A DNA stretch of 64,000 nt. It comes from Pelagimonas sp. (GTDB lineage: Bacteria > Pseudomonadota > Alphaproteobacteria > Rhodobacterales > Rhodobacteraceae). The DNA lies in assembly GCA_025210345.1 (NCBI GenBank), contig JAOARX010000023.1, forward strand, positions 1 through 64,000, written 5' to 3'. Position numbers and translations under genes: made by a program. Each line of letters opens with the position of its first letter. The stretch's first letter is position 1. The notes beneath the pieces are model-generated. The model searched no databases, was not told the DNA's origin, and saw nothing but the letters and a program-made list of their open reading frames with translations. Below, piece after piece: positions 19,135-30,163 of the stretch.

Positions 19135-20511
19135 TTAGCTGGCGCGACGTTCGTCAAAGCTCAGGGCGATGAATTCAGGCATGTGATCCCCCATGCCAAC
19201 GACATTGTTGTCGTTGCGGCGATCCGGCTTGCCACGTCCGCTGCGGGATTTGTTGTCCGCCGTGCGGCGATCCTCACGCGCTTTGCGCGGCTCGGAGGGA
19301 CGCGTTTCCTGCACCTCGGGCTGATCCTCGGCCTTGGGTTTGCGCGGCTTGCGCTCAACCGGTTTGACTGGGTTCTCAATGCGTGGAATTTCCTTTTGAA
19401 TCAGGCTTTCAACCGCATCAAAGCTTTTCTCATCTCGGGGAACCACGATGGTAAAGGCCTTGCCCGAACGACCCGCGCGACCGGTGCGACCAATGCGGTG
19501 CACATAGTCTTCGGCGTGGTTCGGAACGTCAAAGTTGAACACATGGCTCACGGAAGGAATATCAAGCCCACGCGCGGCCACATCCGACGCCACCAACAGG
19601 CGCAATTTGCCATCGCGGAAGTCATCCAGCGTCGCCATGCGCTGTTTTTGATCCAGATCCCCATGGATGGCGGCCGCGTTATGCCCATATTTCTTGAGCG
19701 ATTTCGCGACGATATCGACGTCGACCTTGCGATTGCAGAAAATGATGGCGTTGGTACAGCCTTCGCCTTCTGCTTCGATCAAGGTGCGCAGGACCTTGCG
19801 TTTCTCAGAGCCCTCGCGATCCTTGCGCGAGGCCTTGAAGACCACAGCCCCCTGTTCAATGGTTTCAGAGGCGGTGGCCTGACGGGCGACTTCGATCCGC
19901 GCGGGCGCAGACAGGAAGGTGTTGGTGATGCGCTCGATCTCGGGCGCCATGGTGGCCGAGAAGAACAGCGTTTGACGCGTAAAGGGCACAAGGCCGAAAA
20001 TGCGTTCGATATCAGGGATAAAGCCCATGTCCAGCATGCGGTCGGCTTCGTCGACCACCATGATCTGAACACCGGTCAACAACAGCTTGCCCCGTTCGAA
20101 ATGGTCCAGCAGGCGACCGGGGGTGGCGATCAGAACATCCACACCCTTGTCGATCAGCGCGTCTTGTTCCTTAAAGGACACCCCGCCGATCAGCAGTGCC
20201 TTGGTCAGTTTGACGTTCTTGGAATAAGCATCAAAGTTCTCGGCCACCTGGGCCGCCAGTTCGCGGGTGGGGCACAAAACCAGGCTGCGCGGCATGCGCG
20301 CACGGGCGCGGCCACGGGCCAGCATGGAAATCATCGGCAATGTAAAGCTGGCGGTTTTGCCGGTGCCGGTTTGGGCAATGCCCAGCACGTCTTTGCCTTG
20401 CAAAGCCTCGGGGATGGCGCCCGCCTGAATGGGGGTCGGGGATTCATATCCCGCCTCTTCCACGGCTTTCAGGACTTTGGGGTTCAGGTTCAGGTCTGAA
20501 AATTTTGTCAT
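19135..20511 (-). CDS. DEAD-box ATP-dependent RNA helicase, RhlE-like
   Basis: A 458-residue RNA helicase with all core motifs: Q motif ESPTPIQAGAIP near residue 23, Walker A AQTGTGKTAS near 46, DEAD in VVDEADRMLD near 152, SAT in FSATMAPE, and HRIGRTGRAGRSG near 335. A basic, Lys/Arg/Pro-rich tail of about 80 residues follows, a common RNA-binding extension. The start is ATG 20511 (MTKFSDLNL); an upstream in-frame extension to 20661 is unlikely to be translated. Such helicases assist ribosome assembly or mRNA decay, often in the cold. Confidence 0.93.
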   Translation of the reverse strand: MTKFSDLNLNPKVLKAVEEAGYESPTPIQAGAIPEALQGKDVLGIAQTGTGKTASFTLPMISMLARGRARARMPRSLVLCPTRELAAQVAENFDAYSKNVKLTKALLIGGVSFKEQDALIDKGVDVLIATPGRLLDHFERGKLLLTGVQIMVVDEADRMLDMGFIPDIERIFGLVPFTRQTLFFSATMAPEIERITNTFLSAPARIEVARQATASETIEQGAVVFKASRKDREGSEKRKVLRTLIEAEGEGCTNAIIFCNRKVDVDIVAKSLKKYGHNAAAIHGDLDQKQRMATLDDFRDGKLRLLVASDVAARGLDIPSVSHVFNFDVPNHAEDYVHRIGRTGRAGRSGKAFTIVVPRDEKSFDAVESLIQKEIPRIENPVKPVERKPRKPKAEDQPEVQETRPSEPRKAREDRRTADNKSRSGRGKPDRRNDNNVVGMGDHMPEFIALSFDERRAS

Positions 20512-20714
20512 GCGTATCCGATCGAAGCGGACACTTTCTTGGCCCGCGCGTCTGAATGGGAGAGGGTCCGGTTGACCCAAGGCTTGGCAGCAGTCTCCTC
20601 GCAGAGGTGCATAAGGTTTCCTGGGCTCAAGGTCAACAAACTGTGAAAATTCAGCACACAAATGCGTGGCGGATTGTTCACAGTCCGCCGCTAACGGTGA
20701 AGATTGTCACAGGT

Positions 20715-21671
20715 CTATGCGCCATTGACCCCGGGAAAGTGCTTTTTGCGCAGCGTGGCGCATGCCATTTTCCGCCGCCGCAGCAACCCGTGTTGATCAA
20801 GCCGTGCACAGAGGTCGGGGCTGGCGGTGCAGACCTCGTGAAAAAAGTCGGCAAGCGCCGCGTCGCCCCCCTCGGATTCGATCAGCTGAAAGAGATCATG
20901 CAAATTGACAGCACCGTCCCGACGGACCTGGGGCTTAAGCTCACTGCGGTAGGATCCGCGTTCAAGACGAAAGCGATAGGCACGCAGGAAATGCGCCCAA
21001 TCCGGTGCGTGGAAATGCCCCAGCTCGATCTGAGGCAGTTCGATCTGGCCGGGATTTTGCGTGCCGTTCCAGATGATATTGTGGATTTTGATCTCAAGCC
21101 CTTTCAGACCCGTGCGAAAAAACAGCTTTCCGGCCACATGGGACAAAAACCCGCCGGACAAATGCGGGCCCCAGGTGGGAAAACAGGCTTGTGACGCCTG
21201 TTGGCGCTGCTGCTGCGGAATGTGAAAGGCTTTGAATAGGGTGTCGTCTGTCGGGAAGGCGGGATCGGGGGCCAGGGCTTCGACCGGGCGCAGGCGGGCG
21301 CACAGGCAGTCATCGGGCAGGGCGGTCAGGTGCTTGGCCACAGATCCCTGCGGCAGCAGGAATTCATCCACGTCGATATGCGCCAGCCAATCCACCTCTT
21401 GTTTGCGATTGTTGGCATGACGGGCGTTTTTGCTTTGCCGCACCTGGTGTTTCACCGGGCGACCGTTGCGCTTTTCCCAATAGGTGTGATCGGTGTGCAG
21501 CGCTTTGATCTTGGGGTGCTTTTTCAACACGGCCAGGGTTTCGGGAACGTCGTCGTCCAGATAGAGATACAGCCGATGCGCCCCCAGTTCGAGATGCCAG
21601 GCCGCGAAATCAAGGATCTCGCTTAGGGGGGCCTTGATCGTCGACACAATCCCCCAGCGGGTCACGGGCAC
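20715..21671 (-). CDS. Glycosyltransferase family 2-like protein (Glyco_tranf_2_4 type)
   Basis: A protein of about 318 residues with the compact GT fold seen in DUF23/Glyco_tranf_2_4 proteins: TRWGIVSTIKAPLSEILDF at the N-terminus, the YLDDDVPE loop near 38, and WLAHIDVDEFLLP near 95, whose DxD-like acidic residues should bind metal and nucleotide sugar. It is clearly paralogous to the C-terminal half of the gene just upstream. The start is GTG 21671 or GTG 21665; the latter forms a GTGA overlap with the upstream stop, suggesting coupling. The acceptor is unknown; an exopolysaccharide or surface-glycan role is inference. Confidence 0.75.
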   Translation of the reverse strand: MPVTRWGIVSTIKAPLSEILDFAAWHLELGAHRLYLYLDDDVPETLAVLKKHPKIKALHTDHTYWEKRNGRPVKHQVRQSKNARHANNRKQEVDWLAHIDVDEFLLPQGSVAKHLTALPDDCLCARLRPVEALAPDPAFPTDDTLFKAFHIPQQQRQQASQACFPTWGPHLSGGFLSHVAGKLFFRTGLKGLEIKIHNIIWNGTQNPGQIELPQIELGHFHAPDWAHFLRAYRFRLERGSYRSELKPQVRRDGAVNLHDLFQLIESEGGDAALADFFHEVCTASPDLCARLDQHGLLRRRKMACATLRKKHFPGVNGA

Positions 21672-23398
21672 GCCCCAAAGACACGCTGCACCGCGCCATC
21701 GAAATCGAACGCATGGGTGATCAGCATATCGCGCGCAGACAGGCGTTCGCGCAATTCGGGCGTGTCGGCGCAGACTTCGTCGAACAAGGCGCGCAAGCCC
21801 TCTTCGCCGTCTTCTTCCATCAAGAAATTGAACAGTTCGGCCTGCCCCAGCTCGGGCCGTTCCGAGCGCGCCCGATAAGACCCCTTTTCCCGGCGAAACG
21901 CGAGGTGGCTGCGAAAATCTTCCCAGGTTTCCGTGTGGAAATGCGCCAGGAACAACCCCGGGGGCTTGAACCGGTTGGTGGCATCTTCGCCCCGGTATTT
22001 CAGCGCGTGAATGCCCAGCCGCGTGTCAGGAATGCCCGTTCGGGCAAACAGCTTGCCCGAGGTATGAGACAAGAACCCCCCATACAGGTGCAGGCCAAAG
22101 GTGGGATAGATGTCCTGCAGCTGGGCCTTGGGGATCTGGGCCTGGGCGTGGCTGAGTTTGAAATGGCATGGCGTGCCGCTTTCGACGGCCAGGGCCTCGG
22201 CCGGGGGAATGCGCACGGCGGCGGTGGCCGGGGGGACCGTCGACAGCGTGTGCACCAATGTACCGCTGTTGATCAGGAACTCATCCACGTCGATATGCCC
22301 AAGCCAGTCCAACTGGTCCGCAACCGATCCAAGACAGCGGGTGGCATTATAGGCCTGGCGTTTCTGATGGGCCTGCATGCGCTCTTTGCCACTGGCCTGC
22401 CAATAGGCATCGTCACATTGGGTGACATGAACCCTGGGATGGCGCGACAGGAACGATGCGGCCTGGGCATCGGGGTCATCCAGATAGATATGCAGCGCAT
22501 GGGCACCCAGTTCGAGATGATGCGCCGCAAAGCGCGCGATCTGCGGCAGCGGGGCCTTGATGGTCGACACCAAACCCCAGCGCAGCGTGCCCGGCGACAG
22601 CTCAAGCCGATCCACCGGCACCGGCGCAATGTTTCCATTGGCGGGTTTGGCTTTGATCTGGCGGGTCTTGCGCCCGCGCATGATCATCAACCGGCGAAAC
22701 AGGGTTTTGTCGTCGTGGATCAACAGATCCAGAAGGTGATGCGCCAAGGGGGCGATGACCCGGTCTTGCTCGGCCTCTTGCCACAGGCGCGCGATCAGGT
22801 TCACGTCCAGACCGCCATTGGTGATGGAATAGGCGTCCATCTCCATCGGCAGATCGGCGCGTGCCTTGGTCAGGGTGTGAGGCTTGTCCGGGGGCTTGCC
22901 CGAATACAGGCGCTCGGATTCATAGAGCTTCATCATCCCGAACAGCGCGGTCAGCGACAGGCCCGTGGCGCGCTGAACCGTGTTGGTCCCGTGGTCGCCA
23001 AAGGTGGTGATGGCCGACACCAGCCAGCGCTGATTGAGCCGTTCCAACAGATGTGTGCCCTGCTCGGCCCACAGCCGTTGGAACAGGGCGGGGGCATGTT
23101 CGGGGAAGTCGCGCTTGCGCAGATGCGCGATCAGCATGGCGTTCAGAAACACCAACTCTGACGCGCCGGTCAGTTCCTGACGCAGCTGATAGGTCTTGCG
23201 ATGATAAGACGAGCGAAACGGCGGGCTCAGGTCGGGATCCAGCGACGGGTCGCCCACGATCTGCCCGGCCAGCGCCGATAGATCTGTGTCAGGTGGGGTC
23301 AGGGCCTCGCCATCCGCATAGGAAAAGGCATCGCGGCGGCCTTCGTATTGTGCCAAGAGTGCCGACATGCCTCCCGGGTAAGTGGGTGTTCTGCTCAT
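21662..23398 (-). CDS. Two-domain glycosyltransferase (unknown N-terminal domain plus Glyco_tranf_2_4)
   Basis: A protein of about 578 residues. Residues 1-260 form a helical domain of unrecognised family (YHRKTYQLRQELTGASELV near 66; FGDHGTNTVQRATGLS). From about residue 275 the C-terminal domain repeats the pattern of its downstream paralogue: RWGLVSTIKAPLPQIARFA, the acidic loop HIYLDDPDAQ and WLGHIDVDEFLI. The start is taken at ATG 23398 (MSRTPTYPGG), with ATG 23368 as an alternative; the open frame further upstream runs into the divergent tgt gene and is rejected. Likely a surface polysaccharide enzyme; substrate unknown. Confidence 0.75.
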   Translation of the reverse strand: MSRTPTYPGGMSALLAQYEGRRDAFSYADGEALTPPDTDLSALAGQIVGDPSLDPDLSPPFRSSYHRKTYQLRQELTGASELVFLNAMLIAHLRKRDFPEHAPALFQRLWAEQGTHLLERLNQRWLVSAITTFGDHGTNTVQRATGLSLTALFGMMKLYESERLYSGKPPDKPHTLTKARADLPMEMDAYSITNGGLDVNLIARLWQEAEQDRVIAPLAHHLLDLLIHDDKTLFRRLMIMRGRKTRQIKAKPANGNIAPVPVDRLELSPGTLRWGLVSTIKAPLPQIARFAAHHLELGAHALHIYLDDPDAQAASFLSRHPRVHVTQCDDAYWQASGKERMQAHQKRQAYNATRCLGSVADQLDWLGHIDVDEFLINSGTLVHTLSTVPPATAAVRIPPAEALAVESGTPCHFKLSHAQAQIPKAQLQDIYPTFGLHLYGGFLSHTSGKLFARTGIPDTRLGIHALKYRGEDATNRFKPPGLFLAHFHTETWEDFRSHLAFRREKGSYRARSERPELGQAELFNFLMEEDGEEGLRALFDEVCADTPELRERLSARDMLITHAFDFDGAVQRVFGACP

Positions 23399-23411
23399 GC
23401 GTGTAAATTGA

Positions 23412-25482
<2,071 letters not shown>

Positions 25483-25486
<4 letters not shown>

Positions 25487-26382
25487 ACTGGGTTGGGCGC
25501 GCCCGCAAGATCGGGGATCTCACCGCGCTCAAACGCGTGCCAGATCTTGATCAGGGGCTCTAGTTCCTTGGTCTTGCCGTGATCGTTTTGCCAAGGTTTT
25601 TCATACTGATAGTGGATGATCTTAATGTGATCCCAATGCCAAAGGGCAGGCAGGTTGAACCAGCAATATTGCAGCATATTGTAGGATATCGGCAGCCCGT
25701 GCCAGTCGGCAAAGAACTCTTGCAAAAAAGTCTGGTCGGTGCGTTTCCAGAACCGCCCCGGCTGATCGAGATGATCCAGCATCCGGGCATAGGTGTCTTG
25801 ACAGGGCTGGGCCACGAACACCCCCGAGTTCAGCCGGTGAAAATCCCCGAGGTCTTGATAGACATTCGGGGCGGCACAGAATCCGGGATAACGAAACAGG
25901 CGGTCGATGGAGCGCAGCACGACGGTGTCGGCATCCAGGAACACGCAGGCGTCATAGTCAAGCTGCCACAGACGCAGCTTGATAAAATTGTCCAAAGGCG
26001 TGTGAAAAGCGGGTTTTTCCCCCTTGGTGAAGGGCGCGCGACCATGAAGCGCGCGGCGCGCGTGGGCGGAATTAAACGCGTCGCTTAAGGGAAGAAGATC
26101 GGTTTCGATCAACCGCGCCCCCAACGCGCGCAACCGCTCGAGGGGCTCGGGGTTGACCGCAGCCGTGTGCAACACCACGCGATCCGCATGTGTCCCGGTC
26201 AGGTTCAGACTGTTGATCAACGCCTTGGCGCCGCGGGCAAAATCGTCGTTGGTCACCAGTGTGACAAATGCGTTGCGGGTTTGCGCAGGCGTTTCAGCCT
26301 TGAGATCGGAGGGCAGCTCAGGCAGTGCGCGCGCCCCTGGACCAAGGGACAGATGGGTGTTCAACGGGGCCTCCTGTCTCAT
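25483..26382 (-). CDS. Glycosyltransferase family 8-like protein
   Basis: A 299-residue protein resembling glycogenin-type GT8 enzymes. The fold begins at AFVTLVTNDDFARGAKALI near residue 38. The DxD metal motif is CVFLDADTVVLRSIDRLF near 150, and FHRLNSGVFVAQP near 185 matches the conserved NSG segment. The C-terminal HYQYEKPWQ resembles the family His-Pro-W region. It is first in a two-gene minus-strand unit with the epimerase. The donor is probably a UDP-sugar; the product is unknown. Confidence 0.8.
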
Positions 26383-26570
26383 ATTTCATTCTGACTAAGC
26401 CCTGACGCAGCACAAGTAAAATGAAGGTTTTTCAACATCTCTGCCGGGTCTGGTCGATCAGCTGGGCGCGCGTAAGAGAAACTTGAGACAAAACCTCCTT
26501 GCACCTGCTGGCCCTGCGCGTCATGCTGCTTGTCACCATAGGGGCAGGGGCGTTTGAACTGGTTGGTTCA

Positions 26571-26599
26571 CTTGAATTTCCGGGTCACGTCCCCACCTA
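26571..26599 (+). promoter_or_regulatory. Putative sigma32 heat-shock promoter for lon
   Basis: CTTGAA at 26571-26576, a 14-base spacer, then CCCCACCTA at 26591-26599. This matches the E. coli-type sigma32 pattern CTTGAA-N13..17-CCCCATnTA closely. It sits about 80 bases upstream of the lon start, and lon is a classic heat-shock gene. The remainder of the 298-base gap (26383-26680) holds no recognisable gene. Confidence 0.65.
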
Positions 26600-26680
26600 G
26601 TATAGTCGTGACAGGAGATGGTCCAAAGTTGCTGCACACTGCGGGGCGCGCGGCCATCTTGCAAGATCAAGGAAACGAGC

Positions 26681-29089
26681 ATGAAACACCCCCTAAACGC
26701 CTCATATCCGGTGCTGCCGTTGCGCGATATCGTGGTCTTCCCCCACATGATCGTGCCGTTGTTCGTGGGCCGTGACAAATCGGTGCGCGCCCTCGAAGAG
26801 GTGATGAATGACGACAAGCAGATCCTGCTTGCCAGCCAGATCGACCCCTCTGTTGACGATCCCGAGGTCGAAGGCATCTATGACACCGGCGTGCTGGCCA
26901 ATGTGCTGCAGCTGCTGAAATTGCCCGACGGCACCGTCAAGGTGCTGGTCGAAGGGCAAGAGCGCGTCAAGATCACCCAATACCTTGAAAACGATCGCTT
27001 CTTCGAAGCCAAGGCCGAGTATCTGACCGAAATGCCCGGGGATACCGCCGCGATTGACGCGCTTGTGCACACCGTTGCAGAAGAATTCGAACGTTACGCC
27101 AAGGTGAAAAAGAACATCCCCGAAGAGGCCATGGCCGCTGTCGGTGAGGCCACGGAACCGGCGCAACTGGCGGATCTGGTCGCCGGGCATCTGGGCATCG
27201 AAGTGCCGCAAAAGCAGGAACTGCTGGAAACCCTGTCGATTTCCGAGCGCCTGGAAAAGGTCTATGGCCTGATGCAAGGCGAGATGTCGGTTCTGCAGGT
27301 CGAGAAAAAGATCAAGACCCGCGTCAAAACCCAGATGGAAAAGACCCAGCGCGAATACTACCTGAATGAGCAAATGAAGGCCATTCAGAAGGAATTGGGC
27401 GATGGGGAAGAGGGCGAAGGCGAAATCGCCGAGCTGGAAGCCAAGATCGCAGAGACCAAGCTGTCCAAAGAGGCGCGCGAAAAGGTCGAAGGCGAGCTTA
27501 AGAAACTCAAGAACATGTCCCCCATGTCCGCCGAGGCGACCGTGGTGCGCAACTATCTGGATTGGATCCTGTCCATTCCGTGGGGGACCAAATCCCGCGT
27601 GAAAAAGGACCTGGGTCGCGCCCAGAATATTCTCGATAAAGACCACTACAGCCTTGATAAGGTTAAGGAACGGATTGTCGAATATCTTGCGGTGCAGGCG
27701 CGTTCGGCCAAGCTCAAGGGTCCGATCCTGTGCCTTGTGGGCCCTCCGGGTGTGGGGAAAACCAGCCTTGGGAAATCCATCGCCAAGGCCACCGGTCGCG
27801 AATTTATCCGCATCTCTCTTGGTGGGGTGCGCGACGAATCCGAGATCCGCGGTCACCGCCGGACCTACATCGGCTCGATGCCCGGTAAGATCATTCAGGC
27901 GCTCAAAAAGGCGAAAACCACCAACCCGCTGATCTTGCTCGATGAAATCGACAAGATGGGACAGGATTTCCGGGGGGACCCGGCGTCTGCCATGCTTGAG
28001 GTGCTGGACCCCGAACAGAACGCGACCTTTGTCGATCACTACATGGAGGTCGAATATGACCTGTCGAACGTGATGTTCGTGACCACGTCGAACAGCTATA
28101 ACATGCCTGGTCCGCTTTTGGACCGCATGGAGATCATTTCGCTATCGGGCTATACCGAAGACGAAAAGCTTGAGATCGCCAAACGGCACCTGCTGGGCAA
28201 ACAGGTCAAGAACCACGGGCTGAAAAAGTCGGAGTTCTCAATTGAGGACGACGCGCTGACCGATGTGATCCGCTATTACACCCGCGAGGCGGGGGTGCGG
28301 AACCTGGAACGCGAGGTGGCGAAACTGGCCCGCAAAGCGGTGACCAAGATTGTCAAGAAAGAGGTCGAGGACGTCACTGTAACCTCTGAAAACCTTGATG
28401 ATTTCCTTGGGGTGCGCAAGCATCGCTATGGGCTTGCGGAAGATGAAAACCAGGTTGGCGTGGTGACCGGGCTGGCGTGGACCAGTGTCGGCGGCGATCT
28501 GTTGCACATCGAAGCGCTCAAGCTGCCGGGCAAGGGGCGGATGAAAACCACCGGCAAGCTGGGGGATGTGATGAAGGAATCCATCGAAGCCGCCAGTTCC
28601 TATGTGCGCTCGATCTCGCCGCAGATTGGGGTTAAGCCTCCCAAGTTCGACAAGATCGACATTCACGTGCATGTTCCGGACGGGGCGACACCCAAGGATG
28701 GACCTTCGGCGGGTCTGGCGATGGTGACGTCGATCGTATCGGTTCTGACCGGCATCCCGGTGCGCAAGGATGTGGCCATGACCGGCGAGGTGTCACTGCG
28801 TGGCAATGCGATGCCCATCGGCGGATTGAAGGAAAAGCTGCTGGCTGCGTTGCGGGGGGGCATCAAGACCGTGTTCATTCCGCATGAGAATGAAAAGGAT
28901 CTGGCCGACATCCCCGACAATGTCAAAGAGGGGCTTGAGATCGTGGTGGTGCGCCACGTGTCCGAAGTGCTTGAGCGCGCGCTGGTTTCGCAGCCCGAAG
29001 CAATTGAGTGGGACGAAGCGGCCGAAGAAGCCGCTGCCGCGGCCGCCCTGTCCAAAGACAGCCCCAAGGCGGGTGCCGTCGCGCATTAA
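26681..29089 (+). CDS. lon: ATP-dependent Lon protease
   Basis: An 802-residue AAA+ serine protease that degrades misfolded and regulatory proteins. The N-terminal substrate-binding domain starts YPVLPLRDIVVFPHMIVPLF; a coiled-coil linker lies around residues 195-300. Walker A GPPGVGKTS is near 353 and the Walker B region LILLDEIDKMG near 418. The proteolytic dyad is Ser in PKDGPSAGLAM near 676 and Lys in GGLKEKLLAA near 719. ATG 26681 follows AAGGAAA. An upstream in-frame ATG at 26618 lacks such a site. A likely heat-shock promoter precedes it and a strong terminator follows. Confidence 0.97.
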   Translation: MKHPLNASYPVLPLRDIVVFPHMIVPLFVGRDKSVRALEEVMNDDKQILLASQIDPSVDDPEVEGIYDTGVLANVLQLLKLPDGTVKVLVEGQERVKITQYLENDRFFEAKAEYLTEMPGDTAAIDALVHTVAEEFERYAKVKKNIPEEAMAAVGEATEPAQLADLVAGHLGIEVPQKQELLETLSISERLEKVYGLMQGEMSVLQVEKKIKTRVKTQMEKTQREYYLNEQMKAIQKELGDGEEGEGEIAELEAKIAETKLSKEAREKVEGELKKLKNMSPMSAEATVVRNYLDWILSIPWGTKSRVKKDLGRAQNILDKDHYSLDKVKERIVEYLAVQARSAKLKGPILCLVGPPGVGKTSLGKSIAKATGREFIRISLGGVRDESEIRGHRRTYIGSMPGKIIQALKKAKTTNPLILLDEIDKMGQDFRGDPASAMLEVLDPEQNATFVDHYMEVEYDLSNVMFVTTSNSYNMPGPLLDRMEIISLSGYTEDEKLEIAKRHLLGKQVKNHGLKKSEFSIEDDALTDVIRYYTREAGVRNLEREVAKLARKAVTKIVKKEVEDVTVTSENLDDFLGVRKHRYGLAEDENQVGVVTGLAWTSVGGDLLHIEALKLPGKGRMKTTGKLGDVMKESIEAASSYVRSISPQIGVKPPKFDKIDIHVHVPDGATPKDGPSAGLAMVTSIVSVLTGIPVRKDVAMTGEVSLRGNAMPIGGLKEKLLAALRGGIKTVFIPHENEKDLADIPDNVKEGLEIVVVRHVSEVLERALVSQPEAIEWDEAAEEAAAAAALSKDSPKAGAVAH

Positions 29090-29106
29090 GGCCAGCGTTT
29101 AGCGCC

Positions 29107-29152
29107 CAAATAAAATGGCGCCCTTGGAAACAAGGGCGCCATGGTTTTATTC
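29107..29152. terminator. Bidirectional intrinsic terminator between lon and the opposing small gene
   Basis: ATGGCGCCCTTG (29115-29126), GAAA tetraloop, CAAGGGCGCCAT (29131-29142): a perfect 12-bp stem. TTTTATT follows on the plus strand and AATAAAA precedes it, giving a T tract on the minus strand, so it can end both convergent transcripts. Confidence 0.92.
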
Positions 29153-29169
29153 AAACCTGATCGAAACAG

Positions 29170-29358
29170 TTATTGTCCGGCAGCGGCACCAAAGACGATC
29201 AGGGTTGATAGGATTATCACCAAATTCGCGCTTGGCGCGCTGGATTCCTGCGCGGCCTGTGCCACCACGGGTGGTGTTACCTTTGGTTCGGAATACCCGC
29301 CGGCCTGCGCCGCGCTTGCCACGGCTGCGAATGTCAGCCCCAAAAACATCTTTCTCAT
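29170..29358 (-). CDS. Small exported protein with C-terminal hydrophobic segment
   Basis: About 62 residues: a signal peptide (MRKMFLGLTFAAVASAAQAG, cleavage after AQA), a short polar stretch (GGYSEPKVTPPVV), and a C-terminal hydrophobic helix (ANLVIILSTLIVFGAAAG). Small proteins starting GGYxEP after the signal are common in Rhodobacterales and are of unknown function. ATG 29358 is preferred because GGGGA lies five bases upstream. It reads convergently toward lon and shares its terminator. Confidence 0.6.
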   Translation of the reverse strand: MRKMFLGLTFAAVASAAQAGGYSEPKVTPPVVAQAAQESSAPSANLVIILSTLIVFGAAAGQ

Positions 29359-29518
29359 TGTCATCCCCATCAATTTCTAAAGCAGCGCACCCACTTTGGG
29401 CACTTTCGACGACAAGTCAAGAACTGCTGGTAAGAACGGTGATAATCCGATAATGTTAACGAATAAACTGTGGTGAACCCACAATATATACATAACAACA
29501 GCGGGGCCGAGCATAGAT

Positions 29519-29980
29519 ATGGTGACAGCACGAAAAACGACAGGCGCAACCAAAACGCGTAGTACCACCCGGAAAACAACGACAGCACGCCGCAAACCGA
29601 CACCCCCAGCAGCCGAGGCAGAGACAGCGGTCACACCCGAAAGTCACCCTGCCGAAACAGTCCTGGAAAGCGGTACCGTGACCGAAGCGGACGCAGCCGT
29701 TGTCGAAGACACGGATCTTCGGAAAAAGGAACTGATCGAGGCGGTGGTTGCGCGCAGCGGCGTCAAGAAACGCGATGCCAAGCCGGCAATAGAAGCTGCG
29801 CTTGAAATTCTTGGCGAAGCGCTGGCTGAAGGGCGCGCATTGAATCTTAAGCCGTTGGGCAAGGCCAAGGTTGTCCGCATGAAACAGCTTGACCATGGGC
29901 GCGTGGTGAACCTGCGCCTGCGTCAAACTTCGGCGGGTGAAAATACACCCGCCGACCCCCTTGCACAGGCTGCGGAGTAA
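29519..29980 (+). CDS. HU-family DNA-binding protein with basic N-terminal extension
   Basis: A 153-residue protein. The first 30 residues are Thr/Lys/Arg-rich (TTRKTTTARRKPTPPAAEAE), resembling a disordered histone-like tail. An acidic linker follows to about residue 65. The C-terminal 85 residues match the HU/IHF fold: LRKKELIEAVVARSGVKKRD, then ALNLKPLGKAKVVR where the DNA-intercalating arm would lie. Standard HU is about 90 residues, so this is an extended nucleoid protein. It immediately precedes the tRNA-Val gene; the two may share a promoter. No close upstream gene on this strand. Confidence 0.8.
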   Translation: MVTARKTTGATKTRSTTRKTTTARRKPTPPAAEAETAVTPESHPAETVLESGTVTEADAAVVEDTDLRKKELIEAVVARSGVKKRDAKPAIEAALEILGEALAEGRALNLKPLGKAKVVRMKQLDHGRVVNLRLRQTSAGENTPADPLAQAAE

Positions 29981-29985
29981 GGCTA

Positions 29986-30027
29986 GAAGCGCTCTACCGG
30001 GTGATTAGCTCAGTGGTAGAGCGCTTC
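29986..30027. repeat. 13-bp inverted repeat: antisense tRNA-Val fragment abutting tRNA-Val(CAC)
   Basis: GAAGCGCTCTACC at 29986-29998 ends exactly at the base before the tRNA and is the reverse complement of GGTAGAGCGCTTC at 30015-30027 within the tRNA D-arm/anticodon stem. The same 13 bases also occur on the plus strand across the second, inverted tRNA-Val near 32434. It may be a recombination scar or a leader that pairs with the tRNA. Confidence 0.75.
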
Positions 30028-30073
30028 GTTCACATCGAAGATGTCAGGAGTTCAAATCTCTTATCACCCACCA
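29999..30073 (+). tRNA. tRNA-Val (anticodon CAC)
   Basis: The cloverleaf is complete. Acceptor GGGTGAT pairs with ATCACCC, the D-arm reads AGCTC-AGTGGTA-GAGC, and the anticodon stem CTTCG/CGAAG encloses the loop TTCACAT, giving anticodon CAC (reads GUG, valine). The T-stem AGGAG/CTCTT contains one G-T pair around TTCAAAT. Discriminator A and an encoded CCA follow (30071-30073). It lies just after the HU-like gene and forms the left border of the accessory island. Confidence 0.97.
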
Positions 30074-30131
30074 TCACATTTTGAGAAAAAGGCGCGTAGA
30101 ATCAACGGCTTGGCTCCGTGCATTTTTTGAT

Positions 30132-30163
30132 TTCCATGGTAGCGCCTCAGAAATTCCATGGTA
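30132..30163. repeat. Two 10-bp TTCCATGGTA repeats 22 bp apart
   Basis: TTCCATGGTA at 30132-30141 and again at 30154-30163. Each contains the palindrome CCATGG, and the repeat distance of 22 bp equals two helical turns. This spacing suits a dimeric DNA-binding protein. The pair lies about 200 bases upstream of the island gene cassette. No gene is evident in 30074-30360. Confidence 0.6.
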
